15,073 nt of DNA from Roseovarius sp. UBA6217 (GCA_002421985.1 DISF01000046.1:38384-53456); one strand, 5' to 3'; positions 6,640 to 14,763 are shown, counted from the first letter of the stretch. A program made the numbers and translations. Notes: a model not told the origin generated them from the sequence alone.

Positions 6640-6661
6640 GTGCGCTCCTTCGTGATGCAAC

Positions 6662-6690
6662 TTGTGATGACTATGTGCCACGCGCATATT
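6662..6690 (+). promoter_or_regulatory. putative sigma-70 promoter in the bcp / AsmA-like divergent gap
   Basis: TTGTGA (6662-6667) and CATATT (6685-6690) are separated by 17 bp and each match 4 of 6 consensus bases. Transcription would start about 70 bp before the AsmA-like gene. On the other strand the same AT-rich patch reads TAATAT (6691-6686), a possible -10 for bcp, so divergent promoters may overlap. The gap spans 6640-6763 and has no gene. Confidence 0.3.
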
Positions 6691-6763
6691 AGAGTGTGAC
6701 GGGCAAGAATAAAGCCACGACACCAAATACGAGGCAGGGCCGGACGCATCAGGGCGGCGCGGC

Positions 6764-9700
6764 GTGACACGAATGAGCGAGCCACAGACGCAGAAACACG
6801 GCGGGCCGGAGCCGCAGCCGGTGCCCTTGCCGCGCCGTGCCGCCGCACGCGTGCCGCCCCGGCGCGGCGTGCTGCATCATGTCGGGCAGGTCTGCTTTGG
6901 CTGCGCGGTCATCGTTCTGGCGGTCAGTATCGGCCTTGTCGCGGTGCTGGCGGCGGGGATCACCGCGCCGGGTTGGCTTCGCGAGCGGGCAGAGCAGCAG
7001 ATCGGCGCGGCCTTGCCAGATCACCGGCTGAGTGTCGAGACGCTGGCGCTTGGGCTTGACGAGTGGATGGCCCCGAGGGTGGCGCTCAGGGGGGTGAGAT
7101 TGAGCGATGCCAGTGGCGCGCCGCTGGCCCATCTTGGCGTGATCGAGCTGTCGCTGTCGCGCAGGGCGCTTGTCTCGGGCGAGGTGGCGCTCTCGCGGGT
7201 GCGGCTCGAGGGCGGGCGGCTCATCTTGCGGCGGCGGGCGGATGGTGCGCTCTCGGTGGCGTTCGAGGGGGGCGACGGGCAGGGGGCCGTGCCCGATAAC
7301 GCGTTCCCGGCGCAGATCGCTGCCGTTCTAGCGCGCCCTGTGCTTGCAAAATTGGCGCGGGTAGAGGCCGCCAACATGAGCCTGCGCTATGAGGATGCGC
7401 GCAGCGGGCGGGCATGGTCCGCCGATGGCGGGCAGGCCCTGCTGGAGCGGCGCGGCAGCGAGATCACGCTGCGCGGCAATGTGGCGGTGCTGGGCGCGCG
7501 CGAATACGCCACCAGCCTTGAGGTGAATTACAGCGGCAATCTGGACGGGACGGGCGCACAATTCGGCATCCGGTTCGAGGATGTCCCGGCAGAGGAACTG
7601 GCCGGGCAATCGCCGGCGCTGGCCTTTCTGGGGGCGTTGGATGCCCCGATTTCGGGCGCGCTGCGCGCAGGCGTCGGGGCCGATGGGCAGCTTGGCCCGC
7701 TGAGCGCGACGCTTCAGATCGGGGCGGGCGCGCTGCGCCCCAACGAGGCGACCGCGCCGATCCCGTTCCGGTCGGCGCGCAGCTACTTCACCTATCTTCC
7801 CGACCGCCAGCAGATCGACTTTTCCGAAATATCGGTCGAGAGCGACTGGGGCACCGCCCGCGCCGAGGGGCGCGCGCGGCTTCTGGACATGGCTTCGGGC
7901 TGGCCCGCCGCGCTGGAGGCGCAGATCCGCATCGGCGAGATCGCGGCCAACCCCGCCGGGCTTTATCCCGAGCCGGTGATCTTTCAGGGCGCGGCGGCGG
8001 ATCTGCGGCTTGATCTTGATCCGTTCACGCTCTCGGTCGGGGATTTCCGGCTGCGCGACCGGGGCGAGGTGCTGCGCCTGTCGGGGCGCGCGCGCGGGCA
8101 GGCGGATGGCTGGCTTCTCGAAGTCTCGGGGCGGATGGGCACGATCGCGCCGGACCGGCTTCTGGAATTGTGGCCGGTGACGGTCAAGCCGAAGACGCGC
8201 GACTGGATCGCCGAGAACGTGTGGAGCATCGATCTGAGCGATATCCAGTTCGGCCTGCGCGCGGCACCGGGGGCGGACCCGGATATATTCCTCGGGCTTG
8301 ACTTTGCCGATCTGACCGCCGTTTACGTGCGCGACGTGCCGCCGATCGAAGCCGGGAAGGGCCATCTGTCGATCCGCGACAACCGGCTGAGTGTCCATGC
8401 CGAGGCGGGCCATGTGAGCGCCGTCACCGGCGGGCGCGTGGATGTGTCCGGAACCGATTTCATCATCCCCGATATCCGCATCAAGAAGGGGCCGGCGCAG
8501 GCGCATATCCGCGCGCGCGGCTCTGTCACGGCGGCGCTGTCGCTGCTTGATTCGCCCCCCTTTCGCTTTCTCGAAAAGGCGGGGCAGCCGGTGACGCTGG
8601 CCGATGGCCGCGTCGATCTGTCGGGGCGGCTCGATTTCATCCTCAAGGACAAGTTGACCCCCGAGGAGGTGGCCTTTGCCGTCACCGGCGAGATTGCCGA
8701 CATGCGCAGCGAGACGCTGGCAGAGGGGCGGGTGCTGGCAGCGTCGCGCCTGTCGATCGAGGCCGACAATACCCGGCTTGCGATTGCCGGGCAGGCGCGG
8801 ATCGGGCAGGTGCCGGTCGAGGGAAGCTGGACCATGGCCCTCGGTCCAGATACCGGGGGCGCAAGCCGGCTGCGCGGCGAGATCGAGCTGTCGCAGCGGT
8901 TTCTCGACGAGTTCGCGATCGCCCTGCCCGAGGGCAGCCTGTCGGGTGCGGGGCGCGGCACGGTCGATCTGGCACTGGCGCGCGATACGCCCGTTCGCTT
9001 CGCGCTGACCTCGGATCTTGCCGGGATCGGCCTGCGCCTGCCCGAGCTTGACTGGGCGCTGGCGCGCGGCGCGACCGGGCGGCTTGATGTGGCGGGCGTG
9101 CTGGGCAAACCGCCCCGCATCGACGCGCTGGCGCTTGATGCAGGCGGGCTTCGGCTCAGCGGCGGCGAGGTGCGCCTGACCGAGGCGGGCACGCTCGACG
9201 TGGCGCGGTTTTCCAGCGTGGCGCTCGGCGGGTGGCTTGAGGCCGGGGTGGCGATTGTCGGGCGTGGCGCGGGCGTGGCCCCCCGGATAGAGGTCACCGG
9301 CGGCACCGTCGATCTGCGGCGCGGCGGCCCCGGCGAGGGCGAGGGCGAGGGCGCGCAACTGCGCCTTGCGCTTGACGAATTGCGCATCTCCGACGGGATC
9401 GCGCTGACCGGGTTCAAGGCCGCGCTCGATACGCGCGGCGGCGCGCGCGGCAGCTTTAGCGCGCGCGTCAACGGGCGCACGCGGGTTGAGGGCGACGTGA
9501 TCCCGTCGCGAGGCGGGCGCAGCGCCTTTCGTATCCGCTCGGAGGATGCGGGCGGGCTGCTGTCTGCGGCGGGGATGCTTGAGGATGCGCGCAACGGGCG
9601 GCTTGATCTGAGCCTGACGCCGACCGGACAGCCGGGAAGCTATGATGGCGTGCTGCGGATCGAGCAGTTGCGCGTCAAGCGCGCCCCCGCGCTGGCGGCG

Positions 9701-10165
9701 CTGCTCAACACGATCAGCATTGTCGGGCTGCTTGAGCAGTTCTACGGGCAGGGCCTGCATTTCGCCGAGGTGGCGGCGCGGTTTCGGCTGACGCCCGAGC
9801 GTCTGATCTTGCTTGAAAGCAGCGCGGTGGGGGCCTCTGTGGGGATTTCGATGGACGGCTATTTCGACCTCGCCGCCAAGCAGATGGACATGCAGGGTGT
9901 GCTGTCACCGGTCTATGTGCTCAACGCGATCGGCGGCGCGCTGACGCGGCGCGGCGAGGGGCTTCTTGGGTTCAATTTCACGCTGCGTGGTCCGTCGGAT
10001 GCGCCAAGGGTGACGGTCAATCCGCTATCGGCGCTGACCCCCGGATTCCTGCGCGAGATATTTCGCCGCGCGCCGCCGACGATCGAGGGGGCACCGCCGC
10101 CGGTATCCGGGCCAAAGACCTCGCGCGAGGATGTGCCGTCACGTTTCGAGAGAATTGACCCATGA
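6764..10165 (+). CDS. AsmA/YhdP-like large envelope protein
   Basis: A 1133-aa protein with a basic, Pro-rich cytoplasmic N-terminus (1-42), one membrane span (about 43-67) and a very long periplasmic part of short beta-strands with repeated G-x-L/V-x-L patterns. The C-terminal block (about 1024-1101) contains MDGYFDLAAKQMDMQG and PRVTVNPLSALTPGFLREIF, which is the closing motif of AsmA-like C-terminal domains in YhdP-type (DUF3971) proteins. Family members form hydrophobic-groove bridges thought to carry phospholipid between inner and outer membranes; I infer this role. The start is uncertain: GTG 6764 has a weak AGG 10 nt upstream, while ATG 6773 (MSEPQTQK) has no clear site. The stop overlaps queA in ATGA. 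A GE dipeptide repeat lies near residue 857. Confidence 0.9.
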   Translation: MTRMSEPQTQKHGGPEPQPVPLPRRAAARVPPRRGVLHHVGQVCFGCAVIVLAVSIGLVAVLAAGITAPGWLRERAEQQIGAALPDHRLSVETLALGLDEWMAPRVALRGVRLSDASGAPLAHLGVIELSLSRRALVSGEVALSRVRLEGGRLILRRRADGALSVAFEGGDGQGAVPDNAFPAQIAAVLARPVLAKLARVEAANMSLRYEDARSGRAWSADGGQALLERRGSEITLRGNVAVLGAREYATSLEVNYSGNLDGTGAQFGIRFEDVPAEELAGQSPALAFLGALDAPISGALRAGVGADGQLGPLSATLQIGAGALRPNEATAPIPFRSARSYFTYLPDRQQIDFSEISVESDWGTARAEGRARLLDMASGWPAALEAQIRIGEIAANPAGLYPEPVIFQGAAADLRLDLDPFTLSVGDFRLRDRGEVLRLSGRARGQADGWLLEVSGRMGTIAPDRLLELWPVTVKPKTRDWIAENVWSIDLSDIQFGLRAAPGADPDIFLGLDFADLTAVYVRDVPPIEAGKGHLSIRDNRLSVHAEAGHVSAVTGGRVDVSGTDFIIPDIRIKKGPAQAHIRARGSVTAALSLLDSPPFRFLEKAGQPVTLADGRVDLSGRLDFILKDKLTPEEVAFAVTGEIADMRSETLAEGRVLAASRLSIEADNTRLAIAGQARIGQVPVEGSWTMALGPDTGGASRLRGEIELSQRFLDEFAIALPEGSLSGAGRGTVDLALARDTPVRFALTSDLAGIGLRLPELDWALARGATGRLDVAGVLGKPPRIDALALDAGGLRLSGGEVRLTEAGTLDVARFSSVALGGWLEAGVAIVGRGAGVAPRIEVTGGTVDLRRGGPGEGEGEGAQLRLALDELRISDGIALTGFKAALDTRGGARGSFSARVNGRTRVEGDVIPSRGGRSAFRIRSEDAGGLLSAAGMLEDARNGRLDLSLTPTGQPGSYDGVLRIEQLRVKRAPALAALLNTISIVGLLEQFYGQGLHFAEVAARFRLTPERLILLESSAVGASVGISMDGYFDLAAKQMDMQGVLSPVYVLNAIGGALTRRGEGLLGFNFTLRGPSDAPRVTVNPLSALTPGFLREIFRRAPPTIEGAPPPVSGPKTSREDVPSRFERIDP
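9332..9352 (+). repeat. hexanucleotide tandem repeat inside the AsmA-like gene
   Basis: Three perfect copies of GGCGAG (9332-9349) followed by GGC encode alternating Gly-Glu in frame. The unit is a multiple of three, so copy-number change by slippage would alter a loop length without breaking the frame. Confidence 0.6.
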
Positions 10166-11268
10166 AACTGGAAGATTTCGATTTCGACCTGCCCGAGGCG
10201 CTGATTGCCACCCGGCCCGCGCGCCCGCGCCGCGCGGCGCGCCTGCTGGTGGCCGAGGGCGCGGCGATCACCGATGCCACCGTGGCCGATCTGGGGCAGT
10301 GGCTGCGCGCCGGTGACCGGCTGGTGCTCAACGATACCAGGGTGATCCCGGCGCGCCTTAGCGGCACCCGCGCGCGGGCAGGGGGCGCGGGCGCGCGGAT
10401 CGAGGTGACGCTGCTGGAGCCGCAGGCCGATGGCACCTGGTCGGCGCTGGTCAAGCCGCTGCGCAAGCTGCGCGAGGGCGAGGAGATCACATTTGGCGCG
10501 GGGCTGAGGGCCACGCTCGCGGCGCGCGAGGGGGGGCAGGCGCGGCTGCGCTTCAACCTGGCGGGCGAGGATTTCGATGCCGCGCTCGACGCCGCCGGGG
10601 CCATGCCCTTGCCGCCCTATATCGCCGCGCGCCGCCCCGCCGACGCGCAGGACCGTGAGGATTATCAGACCGTCTGGGCGCGCCGCCCCGGTGCCGTGGC
10701 CGCGCCGACGGCAAGCCTGCATTTCGACGCGGTGCTGCTGGCCGATCTGGCGGCGCGGGGCGTCGCGTTCAGCCATGTCACGCTGCATGTGGGGGCGGGC
10801 ACCTTCCTGCCGGTGAAGGTCGAGGATGTCACCAGCCACAGGATGCACGCCGAATGGGGCGAGGTAAGCGCGCGTGCCGCCGCCGAAATCGCCGCCACCC
10901 GCGCGGCGGGCGGGCGCGTGATCCCGGTGGGCACCACCGCGCTGCGCCTGATCGAGACGGCGGCGCGCGACACCGGAGAGGTGATGCCGTGGCGGGGGGA
11001 GACGGATATTTTCATTTATCCGGGGTTCACGTTCCGCGCGAGTGATGCGCTGATGACCAATTTCCACCTGCCGAAATCGACGCTGATGATGCTGGTCTCG
11101 GCGCTGATGGGGCGCGAGCGGGTGATGGATATCTATGCCCATGCCATCGCGGCGCGGTATCGATTCTTTTCCTATGGTGACGCATCGCTGTTGATCCCGC
11201 CGCCCGCGCCTGACAACGGACAGAGGCGAGCGACCGGCCGGGTCGCAAACAACCTGGACGCCCCTTGA
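10162..11268 (+). CDS. queA: QueA, S-adenosylmethionine:tRNA ribosyltransferase-isomerase
   Basis: Transfers and isomerises the ribosyl part of SAM onto preQ1-tRNA to give epoxyqueuosine, in the cytoplasm. Recognisable blocks: FDFDLPEALIATRPA (6-20), LVLNDTRVIPARL (54-66), MPLPPYI (148-154), DREDYQTVWA (164-173), AAPTASLHF (180-188), FSHVTLHVGAGTFLPVK (203-219), HRMHAEW (226-232), RVIPVGTTALRLIE (252-265) and TNFHLPKSTLMMLVSALMG (299-317). Most relatives read AAPTAGLHF; here Gly is Ser. The usual ending FFSYGDASLLIP is reached near residue 346, and about 20 more residues follow (PPAPDNGQRRATGR...), an unusual tail. The ATG overlaps the stop of the preceding gene by 4 nt. Other queuosine genes are not in the window. 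Confidence 0.97.
   Translation: MKLEDFDFDLPEALIATRPARPRRAARLLVAEGAAITDATVADLGQWLRAGDRLVLNDTRVIPARLSGTRARAGGAGARIEVTLLEPQADGTWSALVKPLRKLREGEEITFGAGLRATLAAREGGQARLRFNLAGEDFDAALDAAGAMPLPPYIAARRPADAQDREDYQTVWARRPGAVAAPTASLHFDAVLLADLAARGVAFSHVTLHVGAGTFLPVKVEDVTSHRMHAEWGEVSARAAAEIAATRAAGGRVIPVGTTALRLIETAARDTGEVMPWRGETDIFIYPGFTFRASDALMTNFHLPKSTLMMLVSALMGRERVMDIYAHAIAARYRFFSYGDASLLIPPPAPDNGQRRATGRVANNLDAP
11230..11246 (+). other. small hairpin in the 3' end of queA
   Basis: GCGACC and GGTCGC form a 6-bp stem around GGCCG, within the codons for the extra QueA tail and about 60 bp before the MFS gene. No T-run follows. It may have been an ancestral terminator now inside the coding region; weak evidence. 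Confidence 0.25.
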
Positions 11269-11308
11269 TCCGCATTGCGACGCTGGGGCCGGATGATGGA
11301 GAGGCGAG

Positions 11309-12574
11309 ATGCTGCAAGTATTTTCCGGGGCCTGGGCGCTGCTGCTCGGCATGATGCTGTTGCAGGTGGGCAACGGAATGCAGGGCACGCTTTTGGGCGT
11401 GCGTGGCGCGCTCGAGGGGTTTTCGACCACGCAGATGTCGGTGGTGATGTCGGCCTATTTCGTGGGCTTCCTGTTCGGCTCTCGCATGGCCCCCGAGATG
11501 ATCCGCCGCGTCGGGCATGTGCGGGTGTTTGCCGCGCTCGGCTCTTTGATCTCGGCGGTGCTGGTGCTTTATCCGACGATCACCGAGCCCTGGGCCTGGG
11601 TGATCGGGCGGGTGCTGATCGGGTTCTGTTTCTCGGGGGTCTATGTGACCGCCGAGAGCTGGCTCAACAATTCCGCCACCAATGCCACGCGCGGCAAGGC
11701 GCTGTCGCTTTACATGATTGTGCAGATGGTGGGGATCGTCTCGGCGCAGGGCCTGATGGTGCTGGCGGATCCGTCGGGCTATGTGCTCTTCGTCATTCCC
11801 TCGGTTCTGGTGTCGCTCGCGTTTGCGCCGATCCTGCTATCGGTCAGCCCGACACCTGCCTTTGATACCACCAAGCCGCTGTCGCTGCGGCGGATTCTGG
11901 AAATATCGCCGCTTGGCTGCGTGGGGATGCTGCTCACGGGCGGCGTGTTTGCCGCGCAATTCGGCATGGCCGCCGTCTACGGGGCGGAGGCGGGGCTGAG
12001 CATCGGGCAGATTTCGGCTTTTGTCGCGTCATTCTATATCGGCGCGGTGCTGGCGCAATATCCGCTGGGCTGGCTGTCGGACCGGATGGACCGGCGCAAA
12101 CTTATCGCGGGCGTGTCGATGGTCACGGCGCTTGGCGCGGTGCTCGGCATGGTGTCGGGCGGGAATTTCGCCCTGTTGCTGGCGGCGGCCTTTCTGGTTG
12201 GCGGCACGTCCAACCCACTTTATTCGCTGCTCATCGCCTATACCAACGATTTTCTCGAACATGACGACATGGCCGCGGCGGCGGGGGGGATGGTGTTCAT
12301 CAACGGGCTGGGCGCGATTGCCGGGCCGCTGATGGTGGGCTGGATGATGGGGGTGATGGGGCCCAAGGGCTATTTTCTGTATATCGTCGTATTGATGGCC
12401 GCGCTGGTCGCCTATGCGCTTTACCGGATGACACAGCGCCCCGCGCCGGCCCCGGCACAGACCGACAGCTATACGCCGGTATCGCCGTCGTCCTCGCCAA
12501 TGGCGGTGGAATATGCGCAGGAAGTTGCCATCGAGGCGGCGCAGGAGGCCCAGGATGCGGCTAAATCCCCCTGA
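11309..12574 (+). CDS. MFS transporter, YcaD-like
   Basis: A 421-aa polytopic protein with about twelve hydrophobic spans, typical of the major facilitator superfamily. The loop after span 2 has GSRMAPEMIRRVGHVR, the MFS motif A region, repeated in the second half as GWLSDRMDRRKL. The motif YVTAESWLNNSATNATRGKA (112-131) is characteristic of the YcaD-like MFS subgroup. Substrate is unknown. The last 49 residues (from about 373) leave the membrane as a Pro/Ser linker and an Ala/Glu/Gln-rich likely helix (AQEVAIEAAQEAQDAAKSP), longer than the core fold needs. The ATG at 11309 is preceded by GGAGAGG, and it starts 40 bp after queA, so it may share that transcript. Confidence 0.88.
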   Translation: MLQVFSGAWALLLGMMLLQVGNGMQGTLLGVRGALEGFSTTQMSVVMSAYFVGFLFGSRMAPEMIRRVGHVRVFAALGSLISAVLVLYPTITEPWAWVIGRVLIGFCFSGVYVTAESWLNNSATNATRGKALSLYMIVQMVGIVSAQGLMVLADPSGYVLFVIPSVLVSLAFAPILLSVSPTPAFDTTKPLSLRRILEISPLGCVGMLLTGGVFAAQFGMAAVYGAEAGLSIGQISAFVASFYIGAVLAQYPLGWLSDRMDRRKLIAGVSMVTALGAVLGMVSGGNFALLLAAAFLVGGTSNPLYSLLIAYTNDFLEHDDMAAAAGGMVFINGLGAIAGPLMVGWMMGVMGPKGYFLYIVVLMAALVAYALYRMTQRPAPAPAQTDSYTPVSPSSSPMAVEYAQEVAIEAAQEAQDAAKSP

Positions 12575-12623
12575 ATATGTCCTGTTTGAAGCATTTCGTG
12601 ACTGTAAATTTGCGTCGATACGG

Positions 12624-12645
12624 CGTTAACGTGACGTTAGCGTAA
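12624..12645 (+). promoter_or_regulatory. CtrA-like site within an 11-bp direct repeat upstream of the DUF924 gene
   Basis: CGTTAACGTGA (12624-12634) is followed at once by CGTTAGCGTAA (12635-12645), matching at 9 of 11 positions and spaced by one helical turn. Across both lies TTAA-N7-TTAG (12626-12640), one base off the CtrA consensus TTAA-N7-TTAA. It sits 24 bp before the DUF924 ATG. A regulatory role is inferred. Confidence 0.45.
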
Positions 12646-12668
12646 CGGGATTTGCGAGGAGGCTCCCG

Positions 12669-13247
12669 ATGGTGACGCCCGAAGATGTTTTGGGGTTCTG
12701 GCTTGACGAGGTCGGGCCAAAGGGATGGTACAAGGCATCCGACGCGCTGGACGAGGCCGTGCGCGCGCGGTTTGCAGGCGCGTGGGAGAATGCGCGTGCG
12801 GGGGCGTATGGTCTTTGGCTCACCCATCCCACCGGAACGCTGGCCTATATCATCCTGACCGATCAATTCCCGCGCAACATGTTTCGCGGCGAGGCGCGGG
12901 CCTTCGAGACCGACCGCGCCGCGCTCACGGCCGCCAAGGTGGCGATCAACCGGGGCTGGGATCTCAAGATCGACGAGCCGGCGCGGCAATTCTTTTACCT
13001 GCCGCTGATGCATTCGGAAAACCTCTGCGATCAGGAACGCTGTGTGCGGCTGATCTGCGAGCGGATGCCCGAGCATGGTGCCGACAACCTGCTGCACGCA
13101 CGCGCGCATCGCGAGGTGATCCGCCGCTTTGGCCGGTTCCCGCATCGCAACGCCGCGCAGGGCCGGGCCTCGACCGCGCCCGAGCGCGCATTTGAGGAAG
13201 AGGGCGGGTATGGCGCGCTGGTGCGCGAGGTGATGCAGGCGGCCTGA
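12669..13247 (+). CDS. DUF924 family protein
   Basis: A 192-aa soluble, helical protein of the DUF924 family, whose biochemical role is unknown; it is predicted to have a TPR-like helical fold. Family landmarks are present: VLGFWLDEVGPKGWYK (7-22), LTDQFPRNMFRG (63-74), QFFYLPLMHSENL (107-119) and HREVIRRFGRFPHRN (147-161). No signal peptide or membrane span, so cytoplasmic. The ATG at 12669 has a full AGGAGG (12656-12661) with 7-nt spacing. It stands alone: 94 bp after the MFS gene and 94 bp before lpdA, with a distinctive repeat in its upstream region. Confidence 0.92.
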   Translation: MVTPEDVLGFWLDEVGPKGWYKASDALDEAVRARFAGAWENARAGAYGLWLTHPTGTLAYIILTDQFPRNMFRGEARAFETDRAALTAAKVAINRGWDLKIDEPARQFFYLPLMHSENLCDQERCVRLICERMPEHGADNLLHARAHREVIRRFGRFPHRNAAQGRASTAPERAFEEEGGYGALVREVMQAA

Positions 13248-13283
13248 CGTGCGCGGCGCGCCCTGTTGCTGCATTCCTGCGCG

Positions 13284-13324
13284 TTGTGGTCTGCCGTGAA
13301 ACGGTTTAAAACTGAACCAGTTTC
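13284..13324 (+). promoter_or_regulatory. putative lpdA promoter with nested palindromic operator
   Basis: TTGTGG (13284-13289) and TAAAAC (13307-13312), 17 bp apart, look like a weak sigma-70 promoter. Over and after the -10 lies AAACTG-AAC-CAGTTT (13309-13323), a perfect 6-bp-arm palindrome. AAAC-G-GTTT (13299-13307) is just upstream, and an outer pair GAAACGGTT (13298-13306) / AACCAGTTTC (13315-13324) matches apart from one bulged base. Such symmetry over a -10 region suggests a repressor site. No regulator is identified. Confidence 0.5.
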
Positions 13325-13341
13325 CGGGGATGGAGGACCAC

Positions 13342-14736
13342 ATGGCATCGCAGAGCTTTGACATGATCGTGATCGGGGCCGGGCCGGGGGGCTATGTCGC
13401 GGCCATCCGGGGCGCGCAGCTTGGCCTCAAGGTGGCCATTGTCGAGCGCGAGCATATGGGCGGCATCTGCCTCAACTGGGGCTGCATCCCCACCAAGGCG
13501 ATGCTGCGGTCATCAGAAGTGTTCCACCTCATGCACCGCGCCAAGGAGTTTGGCCTCAAGGCAGAGGGGATCGGCTATGATCTCGACGCGGTGGTGAAAC
13601 GCTCGCGCAACGTGGCCAAACAGCTCAATTCGGGCGTTGGCCACCTGCTCAAGAAAAACAAGGTCACCGCGATCATGGGCGAGGCCACGCTGCCCGCCAA
13701 GGGCCGTGTCAGCGTCAAGACCGACAAGGGCACCGAGGAGTTGAGCGCCAGGCATATCGTGCTGGCCACCGGCGCGCGCGCCCGCGAATTGCCGGGGCTG
13801 GAGGCCGATGGCGATCTCGTGTGGACCTACAAGCACGCGCTCAAGCCGCCGCATATGCCGAAAAAACTGCTGGTGATCGGCTCGGGCGCGATCGGGATCG
13901 AATTTGCCAGCTTCTACAACACGCTCGGGGCCGAGACGACCGTGGTCGAGGTGATGGACCGCATCCTGCCGGTCGAGGATGCCGAGATTTCCGCGCTTGC
14001 CAGGAAGGCGTTTACCAAGCAGGGCATGAAGATCATGGAAAAGGCCATGGTCAAGCAGCTTGACCGCGCCAAGGGCCGCGTGACCGCCCATATCGAGAGC
14101 GGCGGCGAGGTCGAGAAACACGATTTCGACACGGTGATTTCCGCCGTGGGGATCGTCGGCAATACCGAGGGGCTGGGGCTGGAAGAGTTGGGCGTCAAGG
14201 TGGACCGCACCCATGTCGTGACCGATGAATATTGCCGCACCGGGGTGGAGGGGCTTTATGCCATCGGCGATATCGCGGGCGCACCGTGGCTGGCGCACAA
14301 GGCCAGCCACGAGGGCGTGATGGTGGCCGAGTTGATCGCGGGCGGCCATCCGCATCCGGTGCGCCCTGACGCCATCGCCGGCTGCACCTATTGCCATCCG
14401 CAGTTGGCCAGCGTCGGGCTGACCGAGGCCAGGGCGAAAGAGGCCGGGTATGACATCAAGGTGGGCCGCTTTCCGTTCATCGGCAATGGCAAGGCGATTG
14501 CGCTTGGCGAGCCGGAAGGCATGGTAAAAACCGTGTTTGACGCAAAAACCGGAGAGCTTCTGGGCGCGCATATGATCGGCGCGGAGGTGACGGAACTCAT
14601 TCAGGGCTATGTTGTCGGGCGCACGCTTGAGACGACCGAGGAGGATCTGATGAACACGGTCTTCCCGCATCCCACCCTCAGCGAAATGATGCACGAAAGC
14701 GTTCTGGACGCTTACGGGCGCGTGATCCATATCTGA
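13342..14736 (+). CDS. lpdA: dihydrolipoamide dehydrogenase (E3)
   Basis: FAD flavoenzyme reoxidising dihydrolipoyl groups with NAD+, the E3 subunit of 2-oxoacid dehydrogenase and/or glycine cleavage complexes; 464 aa, family-typical. FAD-binding GAGPGG at 12-17; redox disulfide C43/C48 in GGICLNWGCIPTKAM; NAD-binding GSGAIG at 180-185; second FAD motif YAIGDIAG at 306-313; catalytic H443 and E448 in FPHPTLSE at the C-terminal dimer interface. An ATG at 13330 is in frame, but the ATG at 13342 is preferred. GGAGG at 13332-13336 is 5 nt before it and the N-terminus MASQSFDMIVIGAGPGG is typical. No E1 or E2 gene lies next to it, so which complex it serves cannot be read from this window. Confidence 0.97.
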   Translation: MASQSFDMIVIGAGPGGYVAAIRGAQLGLKVAIVEREHMGGICLNWGCIPTKAMLRSSEVFHLMHRAKEFGLKAEGIGYDLDAVVKRSRNVAKQLNSGVGHLLKKNKVTAIMGEATLPAKGRVSVKTDKGTEELSARHIVLATGARARELPGLEADGDLVWTYKHALKPPHMPKKLLVIGSGAIGIEFASFYNTLGAETTVVEVMDRILPVEDAEISALARKAFTKQGMKIMEKAMVKQLDRAKGRVTAHIESGGEVEKHDFDTVISAVGIVGNTEGLGLEELGVKVDRTHVVTDEYCRTGVEGLYAIGDIAGAPWLAHKASHEGVMVAELIAGGHPHPVRPDAIAGCTYCHPQLASVGLTEARAKEAGYDIKVGRFPFIGNGKAIALGEPEGMVKTVFDAKTGELLGAHMIGAEVTELIQGYVVGRTLETTEEDLMNTVFPHPTLSEMMHESVLDAYGRVIHI

Positions 14737-14738
14737 GC

Positions 14739-14763
14739 GGGGACGGCGCAACACTCCGTCCCC
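14739..14763 (+). terminator. hairpin between lpdA and the cysteine desulfurase gene
   Basis: GGGGACGG (14739-14746) and CCGTCCCC (14756-14763) form a perfect 8-bp stem with a 9-nt loop, two bases after the lpdA stop. A smaller GGC-GAAA-GCC hairpin follows (14766-14775). There is no T-run, and the next start codon is 26 bp on, so it may be partial termination or 3'-end protection rather than a full terminator. Confidence 0.5.

Noticed and set aside
6640..6726. N-terminal extension of Bcp by 29 residues
   Set aside because: The His/Ser-rich leader is not typical and the ATG at 6639 has a strong AAGGAG.
7328..9760. 810-codon open frame on the minus strand
   Set aside because: It is fully antisense to the AsmA-like gene, Arg/Gln/His/Pro-rich with no recognisable domain; such frames arise when GC-rich third positions suppress stops.
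9913..11430. 505-codon minus-strand frame
   Set aside because: Crosses antisense to the AsmA-like gene, queA and the MFS gene start; a shadow of real genes.
13513..14754. 413-codon minus-strand frame
   Set aside because: Antisense to lpdA, which is unambiguous; composition is His/Gly/Arg-rich.
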